From Paramyrothecium sp. XJ0827 (taxonomy: Eukaryota; Ascomycota; Sordariomycetes; Hypocreales; Stachybotryaceae), in contig JAJFPB010000007.1 of NCBI GenBank assembly GCA_020881915.1, positions 1,860,001 to 1,924,000 of the forward strand: a stretch of DNA of 64,000 nucleotides, in the 5' to 3' direction. A model generated the notes under the pieces. It ran no database searches and was not told the origin of the DNA. It saw nothing but the letters and a program-made list of their open reading frames with translations. The first letter of the stretch is position 1. The number at the start of each line of letters is the position of its first letter. This document shows, piece after piece, positions 53,685 to 64,000 of this stretch. Both the position numbers and the translations under genes were made by a program.

Positions 53685-56600
53685 TTAACTCAAATCAAAA
53701 CCAGCACCAGAAGTGATGGCGTATAAAAGCTTCTCCCTCAATGTAGATTCTCTTGTGTAAAGAGGCAGTTTAAGAAGATTAACGCATGTACTCGTGCTAG
53801 GTAGACGATCTTCATCGGCACCACCATCTCGAATGCTGAATTTGGGCCTCAACTGCGAAAAGCCTAGAAGAGGCGCGCGGGGCGTCGAACTCACATATTT
53901 GAGCACATCGCGACGCTGAGAGTCAGTGAACCCTTCGAGAACTTTCCAGAATAGCTTGATGGTAGGATGCTCTTGATTGTCGTCACCAATTTCATATAAA
54001 CCACTGTATATGGTGTTGCGCCGTAAGTCTTCAATGTCAATCGGCGTAGAGTCACCGCCGACCAAGCGCTGCAGCTCGGATTGGTTAAACATGGACAACC
54101 AAGTTGGTCGAATGATGGCACGGAGGCCACGGAGGAAGGCGTTTGTTTGCAACGAAGGTTGAACCACGAGACGGTGGCGGGCGACATAAGATATGTACAG
54201 AAGGCGATTGTCGTTGGTAACAGGAACCTGGTCCCCATATTGCACGAGGTTCCTTGTCGTTGTCTTTGTGGGTTCTCCTGGGGCAGAGATCTGGTCTGTG
54301 ATGGTGAAATCGAGCCCAAGCTCAGACACGTCACCCGGATAGTTCTTGAGACGAAGCATGCCATTATAGAGTTCTTCGTCCATGTCTTTCAGGTCGTTGA
54401 CACTTCCCTTGTAACGATTTTCCTCGCCCACGCTTGCCGAGGGCCATTTCAATAAGAAAAAGCCCGCGAAGGCAAGATCGACGAGAATACCCTCGTACAT
54501 GCACTTACCAACGATGCGTCCTAAAAACTCGTATCGCTTTAAAAGTTCGTGCATCTCATTCCTCCAAACTTCGTCCGACTCGGTCAGGCCGCCGCGCCGC
54601 AAGGACTCTCGGAGTATGTCAACTGCCGCCGGATTCGGGAAAAGAAGACCTTTCTCGTTTGAAGTGAACATGCCACTGCCGTCCTGTGCCCCAAATGCCT
54701 CAGTCGTGATGCTAGTGAGGAATTCCTTCGTAACTCCGCCACCATCGATCCCAGCTTCAGGATTACCAAATTGATCCATGAAAGTGATTTGGATCTGATC
54801 TTTGAGACCATCACCAATGCCGTAGAATTGTTTATAGGCATCTTCGAATAAGTTACCACGTCGAATGCGCGCCTGGTGACGGCTGAAAGGGTGAGTGAAG
54901 AAAGGCGCCTCTCCGTCTCGACGAGCCCGGTCCAGGTGTACGAACTGGCGGAAAATCATTACACGAGTTTCGAATGGCACGACAAACGGCATGTGCTTGA
55001 GGACCTCAAGCTTCGGTCCTAATTCTGCCTGTCTCCTCTCTTTTTGCGCGCGGATTTGTTGTGCTTTCAGTCTTTCTAGCCTGACATGGCGAGAAAGACG
55101 TTGACCGGCAATGGTTGAGTAGAACCCGCCATCGACTGCCAGGAGGCCACCAGATGTACTTTCCACATCCTCATCACTATCTTCGGCTTCTTGTTCCTGG
55201 ATTTGCCTTTCTTCCTCGGCAATGACAGCGCTAACGAAATCATCTTGTTCCAATTTGTACGTCATGAGCCACGCCTCTGGAGACAGGAATTGCTTTCGAG
55301 AGTTTCTTTCATATAGCATTTTAAGAGCTGTTGTAATGATGTTGCGTAGACTGTCGATATCCCACTTGGTGCTTGCAACTTTGTCGAGGCTACTGGGTGT
55401 ATGCAATTTGCCAGACGCAACATCAACCGAGCCGAGATAAGAGTCTAAGCGGGAGTTTGCTGAGCTTTCTAGAGCGAAAGGCCCTCGGGATATTTCCTGG
55501 GCGTTATAATGAAGTGCGAACGCAGTGTTCTTTAGGAAAAGCATCAGCAGCTTCAGATCATCTTGCGATAAACTGCAAGCTCGGATGCGGGACGCTGGCT
55601 GGCTTTCCCGGTGCAAAGTAGGTTGCATTCCGCTGAAAAAGTCTTCATCGTCGCTAAGTCGTAGAATAAAGATGTAAAGATCAAGGAACAGCAAGATGAC
55701 GCGCCACTCCTGCTCTTCTGTTGTACTGTTGGAAGGGTGAGAGGACGTCTGGAGGTAATGCCTCAACATGTCAACTGGTCTCTCGGCTTCCGCCTTCAAT
55801 TTTGCGAAAACTGTCGTTTGCCGCATCATGCGCCACAAGAAGATGACTAGTGGAACATCCCCGGCATCTGTGGGTATTTGTTCCAGGAACAAACGCATGC
55901 GAACATCATCTGCACTGCTAGGAAACGCTTGCAGGAGGGCCAGATTGTAACCGGCCAAAAGGCTAGTACCGCCGAACTCTTGACTGGAGGATTCTTTTAG
56001 ACTGTTCGAGAAGTCTCCGATCAATTGAGATATGCCCTCAGGAGCTACTAAAGACAGCAGCTGACGGCCAACATAGGGCTCAAACGAGGTGGAAGAGGAT
56101 TCTTCCGGAGAATCATTGGATGCATCTGAAATCATTTTGTTGCGGACGCGTAAGTTAATCTCGGATGAAAGAGCGCATAGCTGCGTGAACAGGGTGTTCA
56201 GATAGAGGAATTCCTCAGACGAGCCCAGCGAGCTCCTACCCAAATCAATAAAATGCGCCAGGAGCCATAGAAGTTCGTCTTTTGTTGATGCTGTTCCTGG
56301 CGAGGGAGCATAGCCCTGTAAAACGGCTCTGGCAAGCTCAGCGGGGCTTATGAGGGGGGCGAAGCTCGAGATGTTTGCTTCGAAAAGGTCGATATCATTA
56401 CTGGTAAGGAATCGGAACGCGAACGACTCGTATGCAAGACTTTGACCTGAAGAAGAGTTAGTACTAGGCAATGACGCTGTAGTAATACACTATACACCAG
56501 TTCAAGTCTGAACCTACCACTTTGCAACACCACCGCAAGCGACTGAGCAGCGCCGTCGAGTAGTGCACTGTGCTTATCTCCTTTGACGCTTCTACTCGAA

Positions 56601-57284
56601 CAAATCGACGCTAGTGCTGAGAAATAATTGTTGAAAGAGGTCGTTATGGTAGTGGAATCATGCTTAACGATGCGAGTAATGATGTCGAGTAGCAGCCGGG
56701 GGTCCTGTTTGTCGTCACTTAAATGATGTTAGTCGGGTCTTTTGCTAATAGATCTCACACCCGCAAGAACTCTTCCATGTAGCATACCTGCCCGAAGCTA
56801 TTGTCCCCAGCACTTTGGCTAGGAGCTCAACCAACCGCCTTAAACGACTGGAATGAGAGGTGGAATAGACACCGTTCAGGTTGTCTTCGCTGCAGTCCTT
56901 CACAAATAAGAAGAGTCGAGGAATATCATCACGTCTTTGAGGCCTACAAAAGGATAGGAGTAGTGTGAGGGCCGTAGATGTCCTGGAGTAAGAATCGACG
57001 ATAGATGGAGATTGATATAGCTCATCAAACGCAGCCCTTCGCGAGTCGGCCACCTCCTCTCTCGTTTTATGACCCCTCCATGTCCGCTGAATCTTGCCAG
57101 CGGCCTTCTGGCGCTGTCGTTCTGCTTGTCGCTTCTCACGCTCGGCCTGGGCGTCCGTGACGGTCTTTGTTGCGTTGGAAGCAACGGAGGGGCTCCAGGA
57201 GGTGTTGGCAAACGGGTTGCCGGCTTGCCCACTGAGGTTCACGTTTCGTGGCCGCCGCGAGTTTCCGGTGAAGGTTGAGAACAT
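53685..57284 (-). CDS. HUL5: HUL5-type HECT E3 ubiquitin ligase (1152 aa)
   Basis: The model has three exons: 57284-56788, 56717-56518 and 56446-53685. Introns are 70 and 71 nt; the second has a perfect TACTAAC branch site. The start MFSTFTGNSRRPRNVNLSGQ is the conserved HUL5 N-terminus, so ATG 57284 is preferred over 57332. An IQ-like helix follows (KAAGKIQRTWRGHKTREEV). The second join restores VVLQS-G-QSLAYESFAFRF. The C-terminal HECT domain begins at about residue 770 (ITFMDQFGNPEAGIDGGGVT KEF) and ends LREKLLYAITSGAGFDLS. The catalytic cysteine is C1120 (TSTCVNLLKLPLY). HUL5/UBE3C is a proteasome-associated chain-elongating ligase that helps degrade misfolded cytosolic proteins. It is divergent from PAB1. 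Confidence 0.95.
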
Positions 57285-58413
57285 GGCAGTTGCGGAGAAG
57301 GGCCCAGCTTCGAGGAGCAGAGATAGAATCAAGCAAGAATCATGATCCCTTGACAGGTTCAGCGGTAGCCTAAGATCAACAAGCGACGCAGCTTAGTGGC
57401 GGAACTTCCAGAAGCTTCACATGCGGGCGTCACCGAACCGGCCGGGCAGCTAGAGCAGGTAAAACAGGTACGTAAATGCGATGAGGTCAGCCAACCTGCC
57501 AACCCCGATAACGATAAGCCGCGGCACTCTGCAGGCAAACGAGGGGCGGTTCAGGGTTGTGGAGCCACCGTGGCACAGACGTGATTCAAGCACATGCAGG
57601 GTGCGGTCGTGGAAGGCCCAGTTGGAGGGAAAGCCCGGAAAGTGTGATTTGGCAGGAACTCGGGAAGGTGGTCAAAGGCACGTGCCCCTCCATCCTTACT
57701 AAGGTAAGTCTTGTCACCGTTGTCGCACTGTATGGCCGTGGTCACCGCTGTGTCTTGTGTCTAGCTTTACACAGTGCAAACACACTTCGGAAAGACAAAG
57801 CCTTGCCTCAAAGCCACGGTGCCGTGACCAAGCAGCCACCACCACCTCCACCACCTCATTTTAGCACGTAGGTCTATCCCGCTGTGGAAGAAAGAAAAAA
57901 AAAAAAATTGGTCCGGGTGAAATTTCTCCTCTTCTCTTCTTCTTCCACTCAAAGTCAACCCTTTATCAACAAACAAACCCCAAACCCATAAGTCGAGTTG
58001 GTTCAGAGGTACGGTCTTCGTACTTGATCTCTGTTCTCGCTCACTTTTTCAATCTCAGAAAAACCACAAAAAAAATTTGAAAACCATCCATAAAATCTCA
58101 CCCGCCTTCCCACCAACCGCTCAACTTCAGTTCTCGCGCCTTCGCCGACTGAACAACCCCTTCAAACAATCAATACAACACAATCTTCTCGAGCCAGCTG
58201 ATCGTCGCTACTCGAAGATTCTTCCATCCAGAGCAACTGCGTCAACTCGTCAGTCGCTCAAGTCGCTAGGCCCACCTTGCGACGTTCCAAATCGCTTCAC
58301 TACAACCAGTACGTCGGGCGTCTTCGCTTTCTCGGAAAGCCTTTTTTTACGATTTTTTTTTGTTGTGCTAATGATCAAACAGAAGTAATCGAAGCATACC
58401 CTCCATCGTCATA
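57285..58413. promoter_or_regulatory. Divergent HUL5 / PAB1 promoter with PAB1 leader
   Basis: 1.1 kb between the two ATGs. Close to PAB1 the plus strand carries A runs (a 13-A run beginning at about 57894, and AAAAAAAAT at about 58069), pyrimidine-rich stretches and a likely 5' UTR intron. No other gene was seen. Confidence 0.6.
58309..58382 (+). other. Probable intron in the 5' UTR of PAB1
   Basis: Donor GTACGT at 58309 and acceptor AACAG at 58382, with a good branch sequence (GTGCTAATGATC) about 15 nt before the acceptor and a long T run between. It ends 31 bases before the ATG. Confidence 0.6.
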
Positions 58414-60723
58414 ATGGCCGCCAACACCTCTTCCGGCGCTGTTGACCAGCTCGCCAATGATCTGAACAACGCTTCTCTCAACGGCAGCGGCGATGCTAAG
58501 GCTCCTGCCATCGACACCAACGTTGCTGCAGGTGCCGCCGATGATGCGTCCGCCCCCCCGAGCACCACCGCTCCTCACCCTCAGAACTCCGCTTCCCTCT
58601 ACGTTGGCGAGCTCGACCCATCCGTCACCGAGGCCATGCTCTTCGAGCTCTTCTCTCAGATTGGCGCCGTTGCCTCGATCCGAGTCTGCCGTGACGCCGT
58701 CACGCGTCGCTCGCTCGGCTACGCCTATGTCAACTACAACGCTACCTCCGACGGCGAGAAGGCTCTAGAAGAGCTCAACTACACTCTTATCAAGGGTCGT
58801 CCCTGCCGCATCATGTGGTCTCAGCGCGATCCCGCTCTCCGAAAGACCGGCCAAGGCAACGTCTTCATCAAGAACTTGGATGTCGCTATCGACAACAAGG
58901 CTCTGCACGACACCTTTGCTGCCTTTGGCAACATTTTGAGCTGCAAGGTTGCTCAGGACGAGAACGGCAACTCCAAGGGCTATGGCTTTGTTCACTACGA
59001 GACTGATGAGGCTGCTCAACAGGCCATCAAGCACGTCAATGGCATGCTCCTGAACGAGAAGAAGGTCTATGTTGGCCACCACATCCCCAAGAAGGACCGC
59101 CAGAGCAAGTTCGAGGAGATGAAGGCCAACTTCACCAATGTCTACGTCAAGAACATCACCACTGAAGCTAGTGATGATCAGTTCCGCGAGCTTTTCGAGA
59201 AGTACGGTGACGTTACTTCCTCTTCCCTGGCTCGCGATCAGGAGGGCAAGAGCCGTGGATTTGGTTTCGTAAACTTCACCACCCATGAGAGCGCCGCCAA
59301 GGCTGTTGATGAGCTTAACGGCAAGGATTTCCTTGGTCAGGAGATCTATGTTGGTCGCGCGCAGAAGAAGCACGAGCGCGAGGAGGAGCTTCGCAAGTCT
59401 TACGAGGCTGCTCGTCTTGAGAAGGCCAACAAGTACCAAGGTGTTAACCTCTACATCAAGAACCTCGATGATGACATTGATGACGACAAGCTCCGTCAGA
59501 TGTTCTCCGAGTTTGGTCCCATTACCTCTGCTAAGGTGATGCGGGATTCTCTCGTGGAGGGTGAGGAGGAGAAGACTGACAAGGAGTCGGAGAAGGAGGA
59601 GTCCCAGGATAAGGAGAACAAGAAGGAGAGCACCGAGGAGGAGGAGTCCGCCGAGAAGAAGACGGAGAAGAAGGATGGCAAGAAGCTCGGTAAGAGCAAG
59701 GGCTTCGGATTTGTCTGCTTCAGCAACCCCGATGATGCCACCAAGGCCGTCGCCGAGATGAACCAGCGCATGGTCGGTGGAAAGCCTCTGTACGTCGCTC
59801 TTGCCCAGCGCAAGGATGTCCGCAAGAACCAGTTGGAAGCCAGCATCCAGGCTCGCAACCAGCTGCGCATGCAGCAAGCTGCGGCCGCAGCTGGCATGCC
59901 TCAGCAGTACATGCAGCCACCTGTCTTCTACGCCCCTGGCCAGCAGCCTGGCTTCATGCCTCAGGGTGGTCGAGGTATGCCTTTCCCTCAGCCTGGTATG
60001 GGCATGCCCGGTGTCCAGGGTGGTCGTCCCGGCCAGTTCCCTGGCTACCCCCAACAGGGCGGCCGTGGCGGTGTTCCCCAGCAAGTCCCTCCCATGTACG
60101 GAATGCCCGGACAGTTCCCTCCTCAGTACGGTCAGCCCGGTACTCCTCAGTTCATGGCTGCTATGCAGCAGGTTCAGCAAGCCGCTCTTGCTGGCGGCCG
60201 TGGTGGTCCTCAGGGTGGCCGTGGTGGCATGCCTCCTCCTAACGTTGGCATGCAGGGCGCTGGAATGCCCGGCTACCCCCCCAACAACCGTCAGCAAGGT
60301 GGCATGGGCCGCGGTGGCAACGCCAATGCTAGCCGCAACGGTAACTTCACCAACCAGGCTGGTCGTGGTGAGTCTACTGGCGCCAGTGCTCTCCAGTCTC
60401 AACTGGCAGCGGCTCAGCCTGCCCAGCAGAAGCAGATCATTGGTGAGATGATCTTCCCCAAGATCCAGGCTATCAATGCCGAGCTCGCCGGCAAGATCAC
60501 TGGTATGCTCTTGGAGATGGACAACTCCGAGCTTATCAACCTGTAAGAAACATCGTTTCCATCATTGTGTTGAGGTCTAACGCTAACATATGACAGCATC
60601 GAGGACGAGGCTGCGCTGAAGGCCAAGGTTGACGAGGCTCTTGCTGTCTATGACGAGTACGTCAAGGCCCAGGGTGGTTCTGAGGGTGGTGAGGCTAAGA
60701 AGGAGGAGGAGACCAAGGCTTAA
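58414..60723 (+). CDS. PAB1: Polyadenylate-binding protein PAB1 (751 aa)
   Basis: The model has two exons, 58414-60542 and 60597-60723, with a 54-nt intron (GTAAGA ... CGCTAACATATGACAG). The four RRMs are at about 61-138 ([20 protein letters not shown]), 148-225 ([20 protein letters not shown]), 241-318 ([20 protein letters not shown]) and 344-463 ([20 protein letters not shown]). RRM4 holds an insertion of about 47 residues (379-425) made almost only of Glu, Lys, Asp and Ser, as in other filamentous ascomycetes. A Gly/Pro/Gln/Met linker follows, then the PABC domain ([40 protein letters not shown]), which is split by the intron. It binds poly(A) tails in cytoplasm and nucleus and promotes translation and controlled deadenylation. 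Codon use is strongly biased to C-ending codons, as expected for an abundant protein. Confidence 0.97.
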
Positions 60724-61676
60724 TGACCAAGCCCTGACCTCACCCTGGTCTTACCTTTTTCTTTTTATTTCGCATGAACACACTTTACACACGATGACCG
60801 ACGGCCTACCTTGTTACCATTGGTACGAAAAGGCTCAAGACGCAGCTTACGAACATGAGGGGTGAATATCGTTATTACTTGAATGCTTGTCTTGATGTCA
60901 TGTTACATCATGTACGGATAGACTTCTTTGCTATTTCTCAAGGAGGGAGGAACAAAAGTTTCATGGTCTAGGTGGATGGCTTTCTCCATGGGGATGGGAT
61001 CACTCTTTGAGGATGCGGATGTGCACCTCGGAACCCACCTGGACGGCGTTGATGGTTGTTGGTTTTCTGATCACTGCCTGTAGGCCGATACCCCAAAATG
61101 GTCCACGTTTTTCACAGGCAGATTTACGCAGAGGTTCGATACGGATAGGGCTTCTAATAGATTAACTCGTTCACAACGTTTTTTTTCTTCTCTTTTTCCT
61201 TTCTTTTTACTTTGGTTTGGCGTACCTCTGTAGCTGCTGAACTGGCATGAGGTACTTGCCACGTGCTTCCAACCTAACCAACCTGCTTAATACATGCCGA
61301 GTTTGCTAACAACTTCTTTCGAGGGTGGTTGGAATATTTACATGTGTGAATCAATTCAGAGTATCTTGTTAATGTACGAATAAAGCACAATTCCCCCCCG
61401 CCCCGATTGTATACGGATTAGTTGCCTTTCCTTTGGATACGCCGCCTTGGAAGATAAAGGTAAACAAGCAAAGTAATCAAGTAGCCTTTACGCCAAAGCC
61501 CCGTGTCCAAACGCCTCCCACCGGCACCAGGCAAGGAAATAGGTCTATAGGACTCTCTCACGCCGAGCAGTCTTCTCACAACTCCACCCGTCATTTTACG
61601 GCTGCTGTCCTTCCAGGCTGGCGGTCCACGCAGCTCAGGTCGCAACCTCGGCAGAAGCATCGGGGGTAGGCTGCGC
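60724..61676. other. Convergent 3' region between PAB1 and the unrecognised membrane protein
   Basis: About 950 bp with T-rich (TTTTTCTTTTTATTTCGC, 60757-60774; a run near 61180-61210) and C-rich (CCCCCCCGCCCC, 61393) stretches fitting 3' UTRs. The open frames are short and unconvincing. Confidence 0.5.
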
Positions 61677-63520
61677 CTAGTTGGCCTCCCCGACGATGCC
61701 GTTCTCGGCCTCGATCATGTACCGCTTGCCGGGGACGCTGGCGAAGAGGCTTTCCATGACCTTGCCGCGCTGCTGCTTGCGGACGCCGGAGAGGTAATCG
61801 CTGACGTCGCTCAAACCGCGGATCTGGTCCTCCAGGGTCAGGGTGGTAGAGTTGAGGCCGCGGACGAGGGGGGAGACGAGCTTGGTGCGGAGGCTCTCGA
61901 GGGAAGCCTTGAGGGTGAGGAGCTTGCCGTTGTGCTCGACCAGGACGCCCTTGTTGCGGACCGTTTTTTCGCGCACGTTGCGCAGCAGCAGACGGTTCTG
62001 CTCGAACTTGCGCAGCTCGGCGGCGCGGCCCCCCAGCATTCGCGACCACATGGACGAGAGCAGGTCGGCGTGGAGCTCCTCCTGGGCCGAAGACTCACGG
62101 ACGACGGTACGGGCTAGGTTGAGGAAGTGAAAGTCGACGGCCTCGAAGAGCGCGAAGAGGGCGACACTATGCTGCAGCTCGGCTTTGATGCTCTCCTCGA
62201 GGATGCCGAGAAACTCGTTGAACAGGAGCTGGACCATGCGCTGCTCGCGCTGAGGGTTGCTCATGCCGAAGACGTACGTAGTGATGGAGCCGAGGGCGGT
62301 GGGGGCGCCATCGTCATCCTCGAGGATGTGCGCTTGTGAAAGGAGGTTGTGGATGTTGTCGTAGGCGGAAGATATGGTAGAGGGGGCCGGGCGGTTGTTG
62401 AGTCGGTTCAGATGCATCTTGGCCCAGTCCATGACGTTCAGAATTCTGTACAGCATTAGCGCGACCGAGAAGCGTAACGGTGCTTTTTACAGAAAACACC
62501 CACGCATCTATGTCTCCATCCACACGGGCGAAGAACTTGGTCATCTCCAGCGCGAGTGTCTTCATGTTGTCGCTCAGCGCATCCAGGTCGGCAACGATGC
62601 TGACGGCGTCTTTCATGTCGCTTGTCCTCACACTCTCCCCGAGATCCCACACAGCCACGCTCGTGGCCTGCAAGTCATGAACCTGAGCCACGGCGTGCTC
62701 GGAGTAATAAATGAGCGGCTCGAAGGAGCGCGCAAGACCGGCGACCTTGACGAGGTCACCGGCTGGTCGCGGCGAGGCCGGTTGTAGAAGCGACTTCATC
62801 GCGGATATGCTGAAAAGGGTAACCAGGATGGTGGTTATTGTAGAAGCCCATGTTGAGAATAAGGAGTTGTACTGCTTGCTGATGAAGGAAACTGCGGCCT
62901 CCAGAGGTTCGGTGCGCTGCTGAACTTCGGCGCGAACAGCGAAGCGTATGTCTAGAAGTCGCAGAGATGTCAGTTGCTGAAAACGAGTAATGTCTTTGGT
63001 GTGCCTATTCTGAACACGCTCTCCAACGACGTCTTCACTTACAATTATCAGTGGGCGGCGAAGACTCTCTTATTGATACCGCCTCCTCCGGCGGATAGTT
63101 GTGCTGGTCTACCCTTAAAGTGTTATCGTCCTCCACTCTTTGCGCGCCCGGCGCAGTGGTCTTTTCCGGGCTGAGGCTTCCTTGGGGCAGCCTTGTGCGC
63201 ACGGCGCGCTGCAAGACCATGTCTATGTCACTGTCGCGCATCTCCGGGGAGCTCTCGCGGGTGGAGGGGCGGGTGGACGGCAAGGCGTGCAGAGCACTAA
63301 GGGGCCCCCTCCAGAAGCCGCTGCTCCGGTCGCCGTTGCCGAGTCTTCGCCATGCTGGCGGGGAGTAGCCACCCGCGGATGCTAGCTCTGAATCCTCCAG
63401 GGGATCCTCCACGTCGTCCGCCTCGGTCGCGACCGAGTGGCGAAGCGACACCGGGCTTGGACTTGCTGGATGCTCGAAGTCCTGGAGTGAGGCGTCGAGG
63501 CCGTCCAGAAGGTCGACCAT
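61677..63520 (-). CDS. Unrecognised single-pass membrane protein with a long helical region (564 aa)
   Basis: The model has three exons: 63520-63043, 62951-62504 and 62445-61677. Introns are 91 nt (GTAAGT ... TTCTAG) and 58 nt (GTGGGT ... GCTAATGCTGTACAG), and the joins keep frame. ATG 63520 gives MVDLLDGLDASLQDFEHPAS. About 160 disordered residues rich in Ser, Pro and Glu follow. One membrane helix comes next (about 187-205: WASTITTILVTLFSISAM), flanked by helices: EVQQRTEPLEAAVSFISKQY before it, and DLVKVAGLARSFEPLIYYSE after it. The C-terminal 350 residues look like a helical bundle (LALEMTKFFARVDGDIDA; TLTLEDQIRGLSDVSDYL). I do not recognise the family. The pattern suits an organelle or nuclear-envelope membrane protein with a coiled-coil domain. 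The start is uncertain, because the DNA upstream is open in another frame with a hydrophobic segment. Confidence 0.7.
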
Positions 63521-64000
63521 GGTCGGGACTCTGGCCGTAGCCTTGGCTCTGATCTTGGTGTTGGTGTTGTGGACGATGTGACGGGTAGTCAGACCGCCTG
63601 CGATAGTCGGACCGGTACTTTGGGTCTCGCCGCAGCGCAAAGTCTAGATCTCGACTGGAGAGTACAAGGGATTGGTCTTGGAGGACAAGTTGACTGTGGC
63701 CGTGAGGCGGCGCAGGGAGCGGCTTGTGACTCCGGTGCGACGACGTGAGGGTTGTCGTGTGAGTAAAGACGGCCCCTGCTCGCTGGTAGACACTGGCCAG
63801 AAACGTAGGCAACCGTTGAAGCGAAGCGGACAGCGAGGGGAAAAGAACAAAGGACAAAGCGAATAGCAGGACGACGCTGTAGAGCCAGGTAGTGGACGCA
63901 ACGTTGATGCTAATGAGGGAGAAGTTGTTGTTCACCGTCAGAAAGGCCATGAGGCCGAGAGCATGAAGGAGCAATCGGCAGAGCGGTAGTTGCGCAGGCC
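63521..64000 (-). other. Upstream region of the membrane-protein gene, possibly with an extra 5' exon
   Basis: A minus-strand frame open from the window end side (ATG 63974) to about 63540 would encode a hydrophobic segment (WLYSVVLLFALSFVLFPSL) followed by an Arg/Ser/His-rich stretch. It is not in frame with the exon at 63520. It could be a 5' exon joined by an unseen splice, part of a neighbouring gene, or a translated-looking leader. Confidence 0.25.

Noticed and set aside
58765..60402. 545-codon open frame on the minus strand opposite PAB1
   Set aside because: It is exactly antisense to conserved RRM and linker codons. Its Leu/Val-rich product is explained by the strong codon bias of PAB1, and it matches no known domain.
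61121..61150. GAGGTTCGATACGG resembling a tRNA B box
   Set aside because: No A box at the right distance and no cloverleaf could be folded by eye; the T-arm stem does not pair.
1..64000. Secondary-metabolite cluster, LTR retrotransposon, CRISPR array or viral insertion
   Set aside because: No synthase backbone gene, no long direct terminal repeats, no regularly spaced repeats and no viral-type genes were seen. The single dioxygenase, amine oxidase and nitronate monooxygenase are scattered among housekeeping genes.

Overview
The window is nuclear DNA of a filamentous ascomycete, most likely Pezizomycotina and probably Sordariomycetes. The genes have short GT-AG introns of about 45 to 120 nt (one of 280 nt) with CTAAC/CTGAC-like branch sites. 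They lie on both strands without operons. Recognisable products include a fungal copper-fist regulator, a C2H2 plus fungal_trans regulator, a DUF6546 F-box-like protein and a PAB1 with the filamentous-fungal RRM4 insertion. All exon joins were worked out by hand from reading frame, splice signals and remembered family sequences. No search was run. No tRNA, rRNA, CRISPR array or autonomous transposon was found.

Layout. 1-160: C-terminal end of a plus-strand gene. 865-1395: small single-pass membrane protein. 1600-3534 (-): ENP2, a ribosome-biogenesis WD40 protein. 4571-9166 (+): Mediator subunit 13. 9961-11859 (+): F-box/WD-like protein. 12074-13201 (-): nitronate monooxygenase. 14516-17732 (-): five-exon C2H2/fungal_trans transcription factor. 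17733-22894: 5.2 kb without a supported gene, holding a MITE-like AT-rich element with 16-bp perfect terminal inverted repeats (21110-21313). 22895-23773 (-): phytanoyl-CoA-dioxygenase-family enzyme. 24765-25562 (-): EFM7-type methyltransferase. 26664-28419 (+): DUF6546 gene with an in-frame stop. 28937-30025 (-): RS-rich charged protein. 30614-32346 (-): copper-fist activator. 34534-36978 (-): U2SURP/SR140-like splicing factor. 37397-38809 (-): FAD amine oxidase. 39602-40543 (-): TATA-binding protein. 40544-44459: 3.9 kb gap. 44460-46454 (-): ETF-ubiquinone oxidoreductase. 47281-50007 (-) and 51831-53518 (+): a divergent GH92 / GH125 mannosidase pair, the GH125 copy carrying several frameshifts. 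53685-57284 (-): HUL5 HECT ubiquitin ligase. 58414-60723 (+): PAB1. 61677-63520 (-): unrecognised membrane protein.

Most genes are housekeeping: transcription (TBP, Med13), splicing (U2SURP-like), translation and mRNA fate (PAB1, ENP2, EFM7), proteolysis (HUL5) and mitochondrial electron transfer (ETF-QO). The accessory layer is the GH92/GH125 pair, which suits stepwise removal of alpha-1,2- and then alpha-1,6-linked mannose from N-glycans or mannan, together with small oxidative enzymes and two specific regulators. The strongest points for follow-up are the decaying GH125 gene beside an intact GH92, the TIR element, the stop codon in the DUF6546 gene and the candidate short ORF in the TBP/ETF-QO gap. 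No clearly new multi-gene system was found.
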